Below are positions 9,901 through 16,597 of a stretch of 64,000 bases of DNA, piece after piece. The notes beneath the pieces are model-generated. The model worked only from the letters and a program-made list of their open reading frames with translations. It was not told where the DNA came from and searched no databases. Every line of letters begins with the position of its first letter. Position 1 is the stretch's first letter. A program made the translations under genes and the position numbers. This DNA is from an uncultured Lachnospiraceae bacterium. GTDB lineage: Bacteria; Bacillota; Clostridia; Lachnospirales; Lachnospiraceae. The DNA lies in the NCBI GenBank assembly GCA_947589095.1, contig CANQBX010000001.1:1-64000 (forward strand), written 5' to 3'.

Positions 9901-12705
9901 CTTTCCATCGTTGTAACTGGTACGGAAGGCCGGCAGGTCTTTACCATAACGAACCAGAAGATCGAAGTCGATATCCAGAAGACGGATAAGGACAGCGGGG
10001 CTCTGCTTCCGGGAGCGAAGCTGAGACTTACAAGGGATTCCGACCAGAAGATAATCCGTGAATGGGTGAGCGGTTCTGTACCGGAAGTATTCAAGGGACT
10101 GGTTCCAGGCACCTACACCCTGGAAGAGACGTCTGCACCGGAAGGCTACGCAACAGGAAGGAAACAGTCCATTACAGTGGCAGCGGATTCAGCAAAACAG
10201 GTATTTTCGCTGGAGAATGAGAAGATCACGGTGGAACTTGCAAAGGTGAATGGCCTGAATGGGGAGATTTTGTCAGGCGCAAGGCTCCAGCTGATCAGGA
10301 ACGCCGGTACGGAAAGAGAACAGGTTGTTGCAGAGTGGGTTTCCGGAAATGAACCGTATGTAATGAAAGGGATACCGGCCGGAACGTATGTGATCCGCGA
10401 AACAGAAGTACCGGAGGGCTTCGTGCCTATGGACGATATGACTATTGAGATTTTGCCAGACCAGGCTCTGCAGCAGTATTCTGTCAAAAACATGCCGATC
10501 CGTGTGGAACTGGAAAAGACGAACGGCAGCACGGGAAAGCTTTTGGGCGGCGCGACATTGCAGCTGATCCGAAACAGGGATGGGGCTGTGATCCGGGAAT
10601 GGATATCAAAGGAGAATGAGGCGGAAGCCTTTGAGGGCCTGGAGGCCGGCAAATACACGGTACGTGAAGTGAAGGCGCCGGCTGGGTATCAGAAGATGGA
10701 AGCGCAGGTGATTGATATCAGAGCTACAGAGGGGGTTCAGGTGTTTAATATCAAAAACTACCGGATCCAGCATTCCGGGAGCGGCAGCCCCGGGCCAGAG
10801 AAAGAATATATGGAACTCTATAAGACGGACGGTCATACCGGGAAACGGCTGCCAGGGGCCAGGATCACGGTTTATGCGCCGGATGGGAGGCTGTATTTTG
10901 ACGGAGTAACCGACGCTTCCGGGGTAGTACGTTTTTCAAAACCAGGGGATGGCACCTATACCTTCCGTGAGACAGAAGCACCTTCCGGGTATTACCTGAA
11001 TGGGAATACGTACCAGTTTACCGTTACAGCGGGCGGTAACATTGAGGGAGAAACTACGATTCCGGATTACGAAAAGGTCACGGTTACCATATCCAAAGAG
11101 GATGTGACGACAGCAGAAGAGCTTCCCGGCGCGGAGATCGAGATTACGGACAAAGATGGGAACGTCGTTTATAAGGGAACCAGCGATGAAAACGGAAAAA
11201 TCTATTTTGATGTGCCAGAGCCCGGTCAATACCATTTTTATGAGAAAGTTGCTCCAGAAGGCTACGAGCTGAATGAAACCGTGTTCAGCTTTACCGTGTT
11301 CGATGACGGAACCATCGTGGGTGATTGTGTTATCAAAGACCGGAAGCATTACGGAAGAATTACTGCAGAGTATGAAACGGATCGAAACGGAGAAGGCGAC
11401 ATGACGATTAAGGAACTGCTTCAGATACCTGAAACAGGAGACAGCCACCACATCGGCCTGATTCTTCTGGCGTGGCTTATATCCATATTCGGAATGCTTG
11501 TGATCGGGTATTTCATGTGGAAGGAGTACCGGGATGATGGAAAGCCTCCGAGACCCTCGAAAAGAGGGCCACGAAGAAGAAAACCGTCCGCATATCGTAC
11601 AGGAGCGATGCTGCTGGCAGTGATCTTGGCGGCCGGAAGTGTCTACAGACTGTCATTCTTCGATGTTTATGCCGCTGGCGGCGGGACTGTTCCAGAACAA
11701 GAGGTACTTGATAGGATTTACGAGGAGCATTTCTATACCACAGATAATCCAGATTCCGACGAAGCGCAGAAGCTGTTTGAAAAGGAGATCGAACGGGACG
11801 GGCGGAAATACCGCCTGTCCGAGATCCGCACGGAGGTCGTAACTGAGGAACCGGAAGCGGCAGTGTCTGAAGCCGAAACGCTTGAGACTGCAACTAATCC
11901 ATTCCTGAAAGCGGAGTCTGAGAAGCACAAACCGGCTGATTCGGTAGTGAAAGACGGTAAGACATATATGCTTTCGGATCTACGGCTGGAGGATGCGCTG
12001 ATTCCGGCCCATGAAACGCAGGTTCAGGAGGATATTATTTATGAGTCAGTGGAGGTGAAAGACAGGATTCCGTCGGAGATCATGGTGACCGTGACGGACG
12101 AAAGTACCGGACAGAGCCTGGAAATAAAGGCAAAGGCAGCGGAGATAAAGACGGGTGAATCTGAGTGGACAGAAGGCTTTTCCTTTACGGCAACTTTCCA
12201 TGAGTACGGGCTTGATGGCTACTGGCTGGGTGATGATGTATTTCTTCTGGAAGACGATATTCCGGATTTTACTGGTTATGAGGATGCCCTGCTTTCCCTG
12301 ATTGATGCGAACAGTACATCCTATCAGATTGAGGACGCACAGTGGGCGGGGGATGCCTACGAGGATGAAGGGGGAATCCTCTGCCGTGATGCCGCGGTGA
12401 CCGGGAAGAAACTGGTGCAGGACTGCACAGTGCGGTATACAGGAACAGCCGTGTTTCCGGAAGAGGCAGGTGCGCGTTATATCGCAGTTTATGAAACTGA
12501 ACAGCCCCAGACCGGTCAGACTACCGGACAGGCAGATGCCGGGAAGTATCGTATGAAGGCCATTGGTGTTTATGAACCCAGAAAGAGGAATGGCGCGCTT
12601 CTGGCTGCTGTCGCTGTGGCGGGGCTTACAGGCGCAGGGGCAGGTGGTATGGTATATGCCGGGCGCAGGAAGAAACGGAAGATTCAGGACAATGCAAACA
12701 CCTGA
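913..12705 (+). CDS. Giant thioester-domain / Cna-B repeat surface adhesin with fused C-terminal anchored domain
   Basis: This is a 3930-residue secreted wall protein, presumably for adhesion or mating-pair contact. A signal peptide (about 1-41, ending VMASE) is followed by a thioester domain with Cys95 (AYCLEP) and Gln163 (LGQCATW), the pair that forms the internal thioester in Gram-positive adhesins. SpaA/Cna-B-like modules follow, each ending in a glutamate motif such as YVLVEIEAPEGY. Those near residues 2798, 2891, 2978, 3068, 3158, 3247, 3349 and 3440 are spaced about 90 residues apart, as for isopeptide-forming domains. A sortase signal IPETG (3505-3509) with a membrane segment and basic tail comes next, but translation continues. 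A second signal-like hydrophobic segment (about 3563-3583), some 300 acidic extracellular-type residues and a last membrane helix (about 3894-3916) with RRKKRK follow. The start has AAAGGGAG upstream. The frame is unbroken. Confidence 0.9.
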   Translation: MGGNSSLKKRLKRISAGLLSAVMAVQSFFGVNYGTIPVMASETEGRGTVFPYYDTSNLLKPGASFPFYGKEHNRVGLWPYGITNVEGGMSAPAYCLEPNKSMQSGTGGTIVTYDLDEDGDNLPLGITREEAEILWYALSSSGNFEGYQTGVGRIGQGGYILGQCATWAIMSGNWNGLDDFRNQMEVLLVNLKSAALAQQTRNAMEQFFNQTNDAIEEISIPSFASKYKSTAPVHQMQEDGDGTYSITLKYDEGFDWRQSTLVYDLPEGWTFTKETDGVTFTCMTGDPEIGLVRGHFEEGSGGARYWVKPNTFKIWFPDGWDETSAIEGKQAMITMAGEQQTWEVWLAFGKGDTTEQHGTYEIPYTQYQHQETFKRDYKIELEKLCDETGKPLEGATFEILEQFDFSQLEGTNLETPQFLENKPESEGKFADLTVCQSKITTDGNGHLEHSDHKTYSYRNTYCGGHPDPVITYVELEEDATEEEIAQAEEENALLDEAAWAAWQECVDWCEENCDFHSIDGGVAEEQLRADRDAAWNSFIQLKRKYTVREILARNGYILHDLHNDDIPVEIVEFSSSQTGGEGIVIGSYRGNKSGTAGLYADSVNMDALTEAHPVLDEMMAALSAPTNAEDTRVTIRTRNAGDEANESETVSGAANTAAPLLAGQELLRLRLLSHNPTIEEDDGRQEKQEIFSEEIKIGSEDGVRTPEDGEIRKATPADASYRKATPSDACYMISMPVLLADGPEEGEISEGWEWDGVQEGSELPPINQSLYSSDRTGYRFTVKDHRTEGELHVNKRDLELYEEDESGSYGNVQADATLEGAVYGLYAAEDIIHPDGRTGKVFSAGELVAVASTDKNGDASFLVITEVSETSQRVPNLYSSNEQRNGNGWIGRPLLLGSYYVEEISRSEGYELSQTGKNLTESNRNGQAFILAESGSAYTEGFYHGINEWDGMSYDFDVDYYGTSGFDIYLSGLPENAKLYEVTQSESVRQEQAVVGTKQVEKRDENGNIIYQTAQGGEYKLDETGNKKIKVDAEGNPVLSDMPQKVTLSAVNRLNAYIDSINRGVPSDSGQESSTVVNNAYIVKEVAAALKGSGYKSGITDAPWTLLKLNEMTNGGMITEILKYCASDSFWDAYELEEVVQKDGVWYAKLKYAYKALSGASVIYDRITGRLAVRKNYDDGYYYAVYEAGEYEQEGMRFTIENRTVDSDALKKGEIVLKPVYNPVYETYAPGEFLLDSQGQKIPVMETVPEYGSQEITTYEESLKPLGATYDAAKGRLTVHISTDGEEFGDEGNHTRRFRVAVEGEITRFAEAAVSVTTEKQALDEGSYVKQAVLLYPGQYDIYEDDGTRITPIIVQERVIKQAIKVTKDIALDSYEYNNYEIHRDPFTVLFGGYNGKQEAKTLPGFFFKLYLRSDLESTGKLKRNPDGTYDYEGFFTDYPEYAQSLALDWDVDKYDEDGDPKTVHASRGGGKDDYWGQSRMLPYGVYVLVEQQPTQIPQKHYAIDAPQEVEIPFIPQVDADGTVHDNIPSPEYLYDSQMTPEKLTERYRIRFNEETHVIYAHNNDGDFEVFKYGLEPDSAKDCGNETVAGYYHYGSISEDAGTADGVYYETYYDRNGDISDYGLTLDGVATMTGVSTAVDRQFAKALIPWSVLDPRYGEVINDEGDIGNRDSGLEDDGSFNFVAFSNKDFENEFYSTRLRIEKLDAETGENILHDGALFKIYAAKRDISGSGASGVTGTGDVLFGADGVPLYDENEQVFMQDASGAEVGIFKAYSTVRDGEVMGPDGKLTTEKQTVGYIELYQPLGAGAYVLVEIEAPEGYVRSKPIAFIVYSDKVEYYEDGDPQKKKEAVRYQYVRPVGADGKTVTEDMHQITVKDAPTRIEIHKVEDGAQTITYRVDGDEAQLKARGDVELQYLPNGEFAGFGFVTRNVPDWSKEEISGTEAELLAMGNVRLIYDEDGRFTGRGFRYRNYVGNATLTLYEGLEVKKTGEHEYEGVTVMQNLFDSVVGIRAEKTGTDADIRKIGKDSAGRDLWDITEEAEPAADLWYYDLEYDPTELDEETGILYGLDDWGNRICMLDSETGMAYVTDEKGAIIVWPLDDNGEKIISQSVEVYTDEEGRKTINSDLMAETDENGLPVYYKDGGVTWIENEWVTSDRTEGYPIARVAQGAYILEETAAPLADGYVQSLAVGLIVKDAADVQSFFMEDDYTKIEISKLDMTTREEIAGAALTLYEAYREYDDSDRGWHLEILKDSAGEPVVAETWISEGAKPHWIDHIMPGDYILEETRVPTAGGYVTSASVEVVIEETGEVQAAVMEDDHTAVEFLKVDARTGKPMDNDHRAILALYAAVLNDAGEPQYDSDGNILYDTSRKIYEWQTDDGSDVRATAHQVEITGGHSYTAYDYDVKKVPQTQQAVCYITETGAMRFEYLPVGKYVLVEEKAPVGYLVAAPLYVSVLDIGSRDGVQQFSMIDEPILVYLTKVNAAGGKEIAGATLAVYRAKEDGSLAKSQMKDKDGNLLYVTDLDGNLLRDSDGRLIPAVEYDQSYLVDRWISGSDGAYSEEDEKAGRIPAGYAAGDLRLHELKDAKAGSYYFVEEETPFGYTRAAELPFEIVDTETVQKLELVDELILGQLQIRKSDAKIPDRPLAGARFRFTNLDTNSATILITGEDGQAFSREVPIGSIAADGSVSLYHFSVQEISAPDGYLLDDTIHEFQFNVNTDRYHVLTYLHEVKDSPSKVIVSKKALTTKEELPGASLEIRPVTSVEGGNGEIIRKEGDVIEAWVSTDTPHEIEGLMPGDYVLIETRAPEGFLEAEKVYFTVKENMTIEDIPLVEMFDDDTKTEFKKIDRETKEPVAGVKLQLIREDTGEVVEEWVTDESGTIQFTGLKAGNYLIKELDAPDGYLLLKEPFRVTVTKDYKLQTFVLENQKIEVVVEKRDAETREFVSGAVLQLVDEAGSVVAEWTTSGQPEVLKGMKPGTYTLREKTVPEGYLLMKEPLSIVVTGTEGRQVFTITNQKIEVDIQKTDKDSGALLPGAKLRLTRDSDQKIIREWVSGSVPEVFKGLVPGTYTLEETSAPEGYATGRKQSITVAADSAKQVFSLENEKITVELAKVNGLNGEILSGARLQLIRNAGTEREQVVAEWVSGNEPYVMKGIPAGTYVIRETEVPEGFVPMDDMTIEILPDQALQQYSVKNMPIRVELEKTNGSTGKLLGGATLQLIRNRDGAVIREWISKENEAEAFEGLEAGKYTVREVKAPAGYQKMEAQVIDIRATEGVQVFNIKNYRIQHSGSGSPGPEKEYMELYKTDGHTGKRLPGARITVYAPDGRLYFDGVTDASGVVRFSKPGDGTYTFRETEAPSGYYLNGNTYQFTVTAGGNIEGETTIPDYEKVTVTISKEDVTTAEELPGAEIEITDKDGNVVYKGTSDENGKIYFDVPEPGQYHFYEKVAPEGYELNETVFSFTVFDDGTIVGDCVIKDRKHYGRITAEYETDRNGEGDMTIKELLQIPETGDSHHIGLILLAWLISIFGMLVIGYFMWKEYRDDGKPPRPSKRGPRRRKPSAYRTGAMLLAVILAAGSVYRLSFFDVYAAGGGTVPEQEVLDRIYEEHFYTTDNPDSDEAQKLFEKEIERDGRKYRLSEIRTEVVTEEPEAAVSEAETLETATNPFLKAESEKHKPADSVVKDGKTYMLSDLRLEDALIPAHETQVQEDIIYESVEVKDRIPSEIMVTVTDESTGQSLEIKAKAAEIKTGESEWTEGFSFTATFHEYGLDGYWLGDDVFLLEDDIPDFTGYEDALLSLIDANSTSYQIEDAQWAGDAYEDEGGILCRDAAVTGKKLVQDCTVRYTGTAVFPEEAGARYIAVYETEQPQTGQTTGQADAGKYRMKAIGVYEPRKRNGALLAAVAVAGLTGAGAGGMVYAGRRKKRKIQDNANT

Positions 12706-12956
12706 CGGCTCTTTCCGCAGAGACGCCGCAGTTCCTCGAAACGGATGTGGTTACGTAGGAAATCCATAGCTGCGATGAGTAAGATTCCTGCGCGGGCGGA
12801 TTCCGTATTGGGTGAAATGAGAGGGGAGAAGCAGGCGCTATTTCTTGTTTCTCCCCAAAGGGGAAATAGGTTATCATGTTTTTTTCAAATGCCATTGCGC
12901 CGGACAAGGCCGTTTTTCTACAATAGTATTATAACTCTGATAGGAGGGGGTAAAAA
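12706..12956. other. Intergenic region with alternative hairpins
   Basis: No gene is seen. GGGGAGAA (12823-12830) can pair with TTCTCCCC (12849-12856). Alternatively CTATTTC (12838-12844) and CCCC (12853-12856) can pair with GAAATAG (12863-12869) and GGGG (12860-12863). The two folds exclude each other, and a run of seven T follows at about 12879. The end of the region has AT-rich -10-like sequences (TACAAT, TATTAT) and the GGAGGGGG ribosome site of the next gene. Confidence 0.4.
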
Positions 12957-13430
12957 TTGAGGTTACAGAAAGGTTACAGGAAAATGCGCCACACAGCCAA
13001 AAGAAAACAGGAAATCAACGCGGCACCGTATTGTCCCTATTGCGGAAGACGGTCTGTTCTGCGGCCGGCTGAGTATGTATACGGAGCGAATACAATCAAT
13101 ATATCAGATCAGCTCTACGTCTGTGCAGGATATCCGGGATGTAATGCCTATGATGGTGTGCATGAAGGCACAACAAAACCGATGGGTAGCCTGGCTAATC
13201 CGGAACTGCGGAATAAACGGATACGCGCTCACCGCGCAATTAACCATATTATTGAGAAGGGGTACATGAGTAAAGATGATATATATGCCCTGCTGTCACT
13301 CCGGCTGAATGTTCCAAGGAAGGAGACGCATATCGGGAGATTCTCTGACTATTTGTGTGAACAGACAATCCTGGAGTGCGAGAAGGTATTAAAGGATTGT
13401 GACAGAGCCAATGAAAAAAAAGCGGCATAG
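12957..13430 (+). CDS. DUF3268-type zinc-finger protein
   Basis: A 157-residue basic protein. Near residues 26-60 it has CPYCGRRSVLRPAEYVYG followed by VCAGYPGCNAYDGVHEG, a four-cysteine zinc site typical of DUF3268 proteins found on phages and mobile elements; the family has no defined role. The C-terminal half (RNKRIRAHRAINHII) is helical and basic, so nucleic-acid binding is plausible. The TTG start at 12957 sits six bases after GGAGGGGG; ATG at 12984 is the alternative. It heads a short run of three co-directional genes. Confidence 0.7.
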   Translation: MRLQKGYRKMRHTAKRKQEINAAPYCPYCGRRSVLRPAEYVYGANTINISDQLYVCAGYPGCNAYDGVHEGTTKPMGSLANPELRNKRIRAHRAINHIIEKGYMSKDDIYALLSLRLNVPRKETHIGRFSDYLCEQTILECEKVLKDCDRANEKKAA

Positions 13431-13442
13431 GGGGATGGCAGG

Positions 13443-13976
13443 ATGCGGATTGAACTGGCTGAGGAGGCCATGTATAAAAGGATGGACCGAAAGGACAGGG
13501 CGCGGATCCTGATCCCGGTGTCCGGTAGTATCCTGTTTCTTGGGGTGGTGCTTCTGGCACAAAACTTTTCTTTCTTAATCAGTGCGGGATTGATTCTGGC
13601 AGGAGCGGTTGGGATTTTTTGGAATACGTGTGCCTACTGTAGGCTGAAACGGCTGGTTATGCCGACAAGCGGGTGCTTTCTGGAAATTGAAAACGCCTGC
13701 TTTTCTTTTATACAGCCATATAGGAACGGGATATACCAGAAGGGCAGAATCTATTTATGTGAAGTAAAGGAACTGATAGACGACGGGAAAGAAGGCGGAT
13801 TCTATCTTCGGTTTGGTGAGGGAGGAAAAAGCAGGGTGGATGACGGAAACGGTAACGAGCGGAGAGTGGTTTATATTGCACCGTTTGGTTATAAAACGGA
13901 ACAGATGGATGAAATCTATGGCCGTATATACGAACTGCTCCCGGAAAGCGCAGGTGTTTATGAGAAAGAAAAATAG
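13443..13976 (+). CDS. Unknown small membrane protein (two TM)
   Basis: A 177-residue protein that I do not recognise. Residues about 22-60 form two adjacent hydrophobic helices (ILIPVSGSILFLGVVLLAQ, then FLISAGLILAGAVGIFW). They are followed by a soluble domain of about 110 residues that is probably cytoplasmic. This layout resembles bacterial PH-like or DUF membrane proteins, but no motif decides it. It lies 12 bp after the zinc-finger gene and 16 bp before a second two-helix membrane protein, so the three are probably co-transcribed. Confidence 0.6.
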   Translation: MRIELAEEAMYKRMDRKDRARILIPVSGSILFLGVVLLAQNFSFLISAGLILAGAVGIFWNTCAYCRLKRLVMPTSGCFLEIENACFSFIQPYRNGIYQKGRIYLCEVKELIDDGKEGGFYLRFGEGGKSRVDDGNGNERRVVYIAPFGYKTEQMDEIYGRIYELLPESAGVYEKEK

Positions 13977-13992
13977 ATGGAAAGAGGTACCG

Positions 13993-14370
13993 ATGGTTCT
14001 GAGAAGAAAGCTGCTGGCAAATCTGGTATTGATCATCGGAATATTGGCTGTGGGGTTATTCATGGAGTTCCGGCAGAGTGGGGAAGGCTTTCTTAAAGTA
14101 ACAATCATCTGTGCTGCCGGATTACTGGTTTATTGGCTTCTGCTTCTGAAAACGGTGCTTCTCAGGCAGTATCAGGTTATCGAAGGTATTGTAGTGGAAG
14201 TATATAATAGCGGGATCGGCAGAAAACGCAGTCAGGAAATTGAACTGGAAGGAGATAATGGGGAACGGAAATGTTTCTGTCTGCCGGTCAGGGAAGCAAT
14301 AAAAGGAAAACGGTATCGGCTTTATATATGGGAGGAGATCGTGCAGGTGGTGGAAGAAGCAGCAGGATGA
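13993..14370 (+). CDS. Unknown small membrane protein
   Basis: A 125-residue protein if ATG 13993 is used, with AGAGG five bases upstream; the frame is open further upstream to 13813 and ATG 13960 is an alternative. Two hydrophobic helices (LLANLVLIIGILAVGLFME and VTIICAAGLLVYWLLLL) precede a short soluble beta-rich domain (QYQVIEGIVVEVYNSG onward). Its layout matches the gene before it (two helices, then a soluble domain), so the two may act together. No function can be assigned. Confidence 0.55.
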   Translation: MVLRRKLLANLVLIIGILAVGLFMEFRQSGEGFLKVTIICAAGLLVYWLLLLKTVLLRQYQVIEGIVVEVYNSGIGRKRSQEIELEGDNGERKCFCLPVREAIKGKRYRLYIWEEIVQVVEEAAG

Positions 14371-14447
14371 AGCTTTTACTGCCGGGCGATTGAGAAGGCT
14401 TGAGGATGCACCTGAGTAGGAAAATGCAAAATACCAGAAATAGCATA

Positions 14448-14476
14448 TTGACTCGAACGTGTGTTCGTGTTATTAT
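14448..14476 (+). promoter_or_regulatory. LexA-controlled (SOS) promoter
   Basis: TTGACT (14448-14453) and TATTAT (14471-14476) are separated by exactly 17 bp. The spacer begins with the perfect palindrome CGAACGTGTGTTCG (14454-14467), which fits the Gram-positive LexA box CGAAC-N4-GTTCG. A repressor bound here would cover the promoter. The downstream group ends in an SOS-associated peptidase gene, which agrees with DNA-damage control. Confidence 0.85.
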
Positions 14477-14499
14477 GAAATCCTAAGAGGGAGCGTGAT

Positions 14500-14640
14500 A
14501 TGTATGGCATTGACTGTATTAAGCGGGCCTGTTTCCTGGAGAGCGGATCCTGGCCGGAAACGAAAGGAATGGATCATATGGGCGGTGGAATCAGCCGGGA
14601 AAAAAGAAGCGTTGATTATGCAAAGGAGATAATTCTGTGA
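14500..14640 (+). CDS. Small SOS-controlled ORF, 46 residues, unknown
   Basis: This is the first ORF after the LexA-box promoter (start ATG 14500, AGAGGGAG seven to eight bases upstream). It encodes 46 residues beginning MYGIDCIKRACFLESG and ending in a charged helix (EKRSVDYAKEIIL). No family is recognised. It is followed 16 bp later by another small gene and then the SRAP gene. It could be a real small DNA-damage protein or a leader ORF; position and ribosome site are the only support. Confidence 0.45.
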   Translation: MYGIDCIKRACFLESGSWPETKGMDHMGGGISREKRSVDYAKEIIL

Positions 14641-14656
14641 GGGAGAGGGTGCAGGA

Positions 14657-14968
14657 ATGGGGTTTGCAGATGCTGCGCAGCTGCCGCCGGAAAAGGACAG
14701 CGGGGAAATACGTGGAAAACAGTATCGTATTGCCTGCCTGACGTGGTTTACCGCAGACGGCACTCCGAAGCCATTGAAATTCAAGTTTATGGGCGACGAC
14801 GGGACAATTCAGGCTGTAAATGAAATAAAGGTTAACTATTCTGAAGAAAAGTATTATTCTGGCATCCCAAGTAAAGAATATAGCTGTGAGGCAGTAATTG
14901 GTGGGCTGCTGAGAAATTTTAAGTTGGTTTTTTACATGGAGGCCAGCCAGTGGGTTATGCTGGTCTGA
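14657..14968 (+). CDS. Unknown 103-residue protein in SOS group
   Basis: The product of 103 residues is not recognised. The middle part (GKQYRIACLTWFTADGTPKP, then FKFMGDDGTIQAVNEIKV) looks like a small beta-barrel or SH3-like fold, and the C-terminus (IGGLLRNFKLVFYMEASQW) is a beta-hairpin. There are no membrane segments. A purine-rich ribosome site precedes ATG 14657. The gene lies between the LexA-controlled small ORF and the SRAP peptidase gene (15 bp before it), so a role in DNA-damage response is suggested only by position. Confidence 0.6.
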   Translation: MGFADAAQLPPEKDSGEIRGKQYRIACLTWFTADGTPKPLKFKFMGDDGTIQAVNEIKVNYSEEKYYSGIPSKEYSCEAVIGGLLRNFKLVFYMEASQWVMLV

Positions 14969-14983
14969 GAGAGGCGGGGTTAT

Positions 14984-15571
14984 ATGTGCGGGCGTTATTA
15001 TGTATCGGATGAAATGGTGCGGGAACTGGAGCGTGTAATAAAGAATATTGATACCACCGAAAGGGTGGGCCGGCAGGATATTTTTCCATCCCAGAAGGGT
15101 CTGGTGCTAGCTGAACGGTGCAGGGATTTGAGACCTGAACCAATGATATGGGGATTCCCGAAGTACACAGGAAATGGACTTATTATTAATGCTCGGTCAG
15201 AAACGGCTCTGGAGAGCGGAATGTTTCGCGACAGCCTGCTTAGGCGGCGGTGTATCGTACCGGCCGGAGGGTTTTATGAGTGGAACCGGGCGCATGAGAT
15301 GGTTGTTTTCACAAGCGGAAACATGCCGGTGCTGTACATGGCCGGTTTCTATAGCATCTTTGGCGACCAGTACCGATATGTAATCCTGACGACAGAGGCC
15401 AATCAATCCGTGGCTCCGGTTCATCCACGTATGCCCTTAGTTTTGGAAGAGAGCGAGATTCGTGATTGGATATTTGACACCGATTTTATGAAACAGACAC
15501 TTTCGAAAACGCCTTTGCCTTTAGTGAAGGCGCAGGAATATGAGCAGCAGACGATGGGATTTATTCTGTAG
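14984..15571 (+). CDS. SOS response-associated peptidase (SRAP, HMCES/YedK family)
   Basis: Known role of the family: Cys2, exposed after removal of the first Met, links covalently to abasic sites in single-stranded DNA and shields them. The 195-residue protein starts MCGRYY. It has the conserved NARSET, the GGFYEWN motif with the catalytic Glu, and VHPRMP with the conserved His. Length is typical. It lies at the end of the group driven by the LexA-box promoter. Carriage on the element may protect ssDNA during transfer or repair. Confidence 0.93.
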   Translation: MCGRYYVSDEMVRELERVIKNIDTTERVGRQDIFPSQKGLVLAERCRDLRPEPMIWGFPKYTGNGLIINARSETALESGMFRDSLLRRRCIVPAGGFYEWNRAHEMVVFTSGNMPVLYMAGFYSIFGDQYRYVILTTEANQSVAPVHPRMPLVLEESEIRDWIFDTDFMKQTLSKTPLPLVKAQEYEQQTMGFIL

Positions 15572-15604
15572 AGGAATTTCCAGCCTATGCGTAAACAACC
15601 AGTC

Positions 15605-15754
15605 TTAGATGGGGACAGTTTTATCGGGGAGAAAGCGATGGGTATATTCTTCGTCGTCAATTGCCAATTCCATGCTATTTAGGTTTTCAATCTGCTCGTC
15701 AATTGTGATTGCAGCCTGCTTGCTGTTTTTCGAGCCCCATATTTCTTCCGGAAA
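15605..15754 (-). pseudogene. Remnant of an unidentified gene, 3' end
   Basis: On the minus strand 49 codons are open, with an ordinary protein-like composition (it begins FPEEIWGSKNSKQAA and ends FLPDKTVPI before TAA). The frame is closed upstream by TAA with no start. A 7-bp inverted repeat (ACCCGAC / GTCGGGT) lies just beyond the break. It may be the 3' scrap of a gene cut when the adjacent toxin-antitoxin block arrived. The family is not identified. Confidence 0.3.
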
Positions 15755-15887
15755 TTAAGTGACCCGACGTGGTACGCATCGTTGAGAGGCGTGTCGGGTA
15801 CTGTTATTACTATTATATGTGGCAGGATAGAAAAGTCAATGGTAGAATGTTGAAAAACAGATATATTTCGCATGCAAAAGCTCGAGA

Positions 15888-16286
15888 TTATTCTTCCACG
15901 CCCTCACTTTCAAAAAATTGTGCGACTGTCATACATTTTGGGTGTTCCATTTCCAGACTTAAAAAGTCTTTATCCCCCGTCAGAATAATATCCACATCGG
16001 ACACAATCGCCGCGTTTAAAATCGGCTGGTCTTTTGCGTCGCGTATTAACTTTTCCGCATGATCTACTGCCGGAATCAATTCATAGGACATTTCGGCAAG
16101 CAGCACTTCCGCGTCCGGCAGGAACTTAGGTGCTTTGCGCTGCAAAATATCCCGCAGTTCCATGATGTTACGGTCACATAAAACAATTTCGTGATTATCC
16201 GCAATATACAATAGCGCCTGCGCCGGTTTGGAACGAGGAAAAACCAATGCGGAGAACAGGATATTTGTGTCAACTAATATCCGCAT
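15888..16286 (-). CDS. PIN-domain toxin (VapC-like ribonuclease)
   Basis: A 132-residue protein starting MRILVDTNILFSAL, where Asp6 is the first acidic residue of the PIN metal site. A Glu in NIMELRDIL and two Asp in ILTGDKDF complete the acidic cluster. The family cleaves RNA, usually under control of a partner antitoxin. ATG 16286 is preceded by AAAGGAAAG; an upstream start would overlap the antitoxin. It follows the AbrB-type gene with a one-base gap, the usual antitoxin-toxin order. Confidence 0.85.
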   Translation of the reverse strand: MRILVDTNILFSALVFPRSKPAQALLYIADNHEIVLCDRNIMELRDILQRKAPKFLPDAEVLLAEMSYELIPAVDHAEKLIRDAKDQPILNAAIVSDVDIILTGDKDFLSLEMEHPKCMTVAQFFESEGVEE

Positions 16287-16287
16287 A

Positions 16288-16545
16288 TTATCTTTCCTTT
16301 CCGTAGCGTACTTCGTCCACAAGTGCCTGAATATCGTCCTCGCTTGTAACGCCTATTGTTTCGGCAGCACCGGCAAAGGTAGCCTGCGCTTTGCGGATTG
16401 CTTTTGAAGAAGCGTTGCTTACAACGATCTCCCCGTCCTGCTTTTGGAAGAACAGAATTTTATCCCCGGATTTTAACCCGAGCAGCCGCCGAATTTCTAC
16501 CGGCACAGTGATTTGACCGTTTGCAGAGAGTTTTGCCAAATTCAT
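16288..16545 (-). CDS. AbrB/MazE-like antitoxin
   Basis: The protein of 85 residues begins with a SpoVT/AbrB swapped-hairpin domain (LSANGQITVPVEIRRLLGLK, then GDKILFFQ). Its helical C-terminal tail presumably binds the PIN toxin. ATG 16545 is chosen; GTG 16554 is also in frame. Such proteins usually repress their own promoter, and the promoter at 16598-16626 lies just upstream. The gene ends one base before the toxin start. Confidence 0.85.
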   Translation of the reverse strand: MNLAKLSANGQITVPVEIRRLLGLKSGDKILFFQKQDGEIVVSNASSKAIRKAQATFAGAAETIGVTSEDDIQALVDEVRYGKER

Positions 16546-16597
16546 AAAAGTCACCCTTTCTATTCTTGAAATCTAAAGAAAACTTGATGCCACTTAT

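Noticed and set aside
11521-11620. Internal start that would make the adhesin tail a separate gene
   Set aside because: The ATG after AAGGAG (11534) is out of frame, and the in-frame ATG at 11608 is only two bases from its AGGAG. A single fused product is more likely from this sequence.
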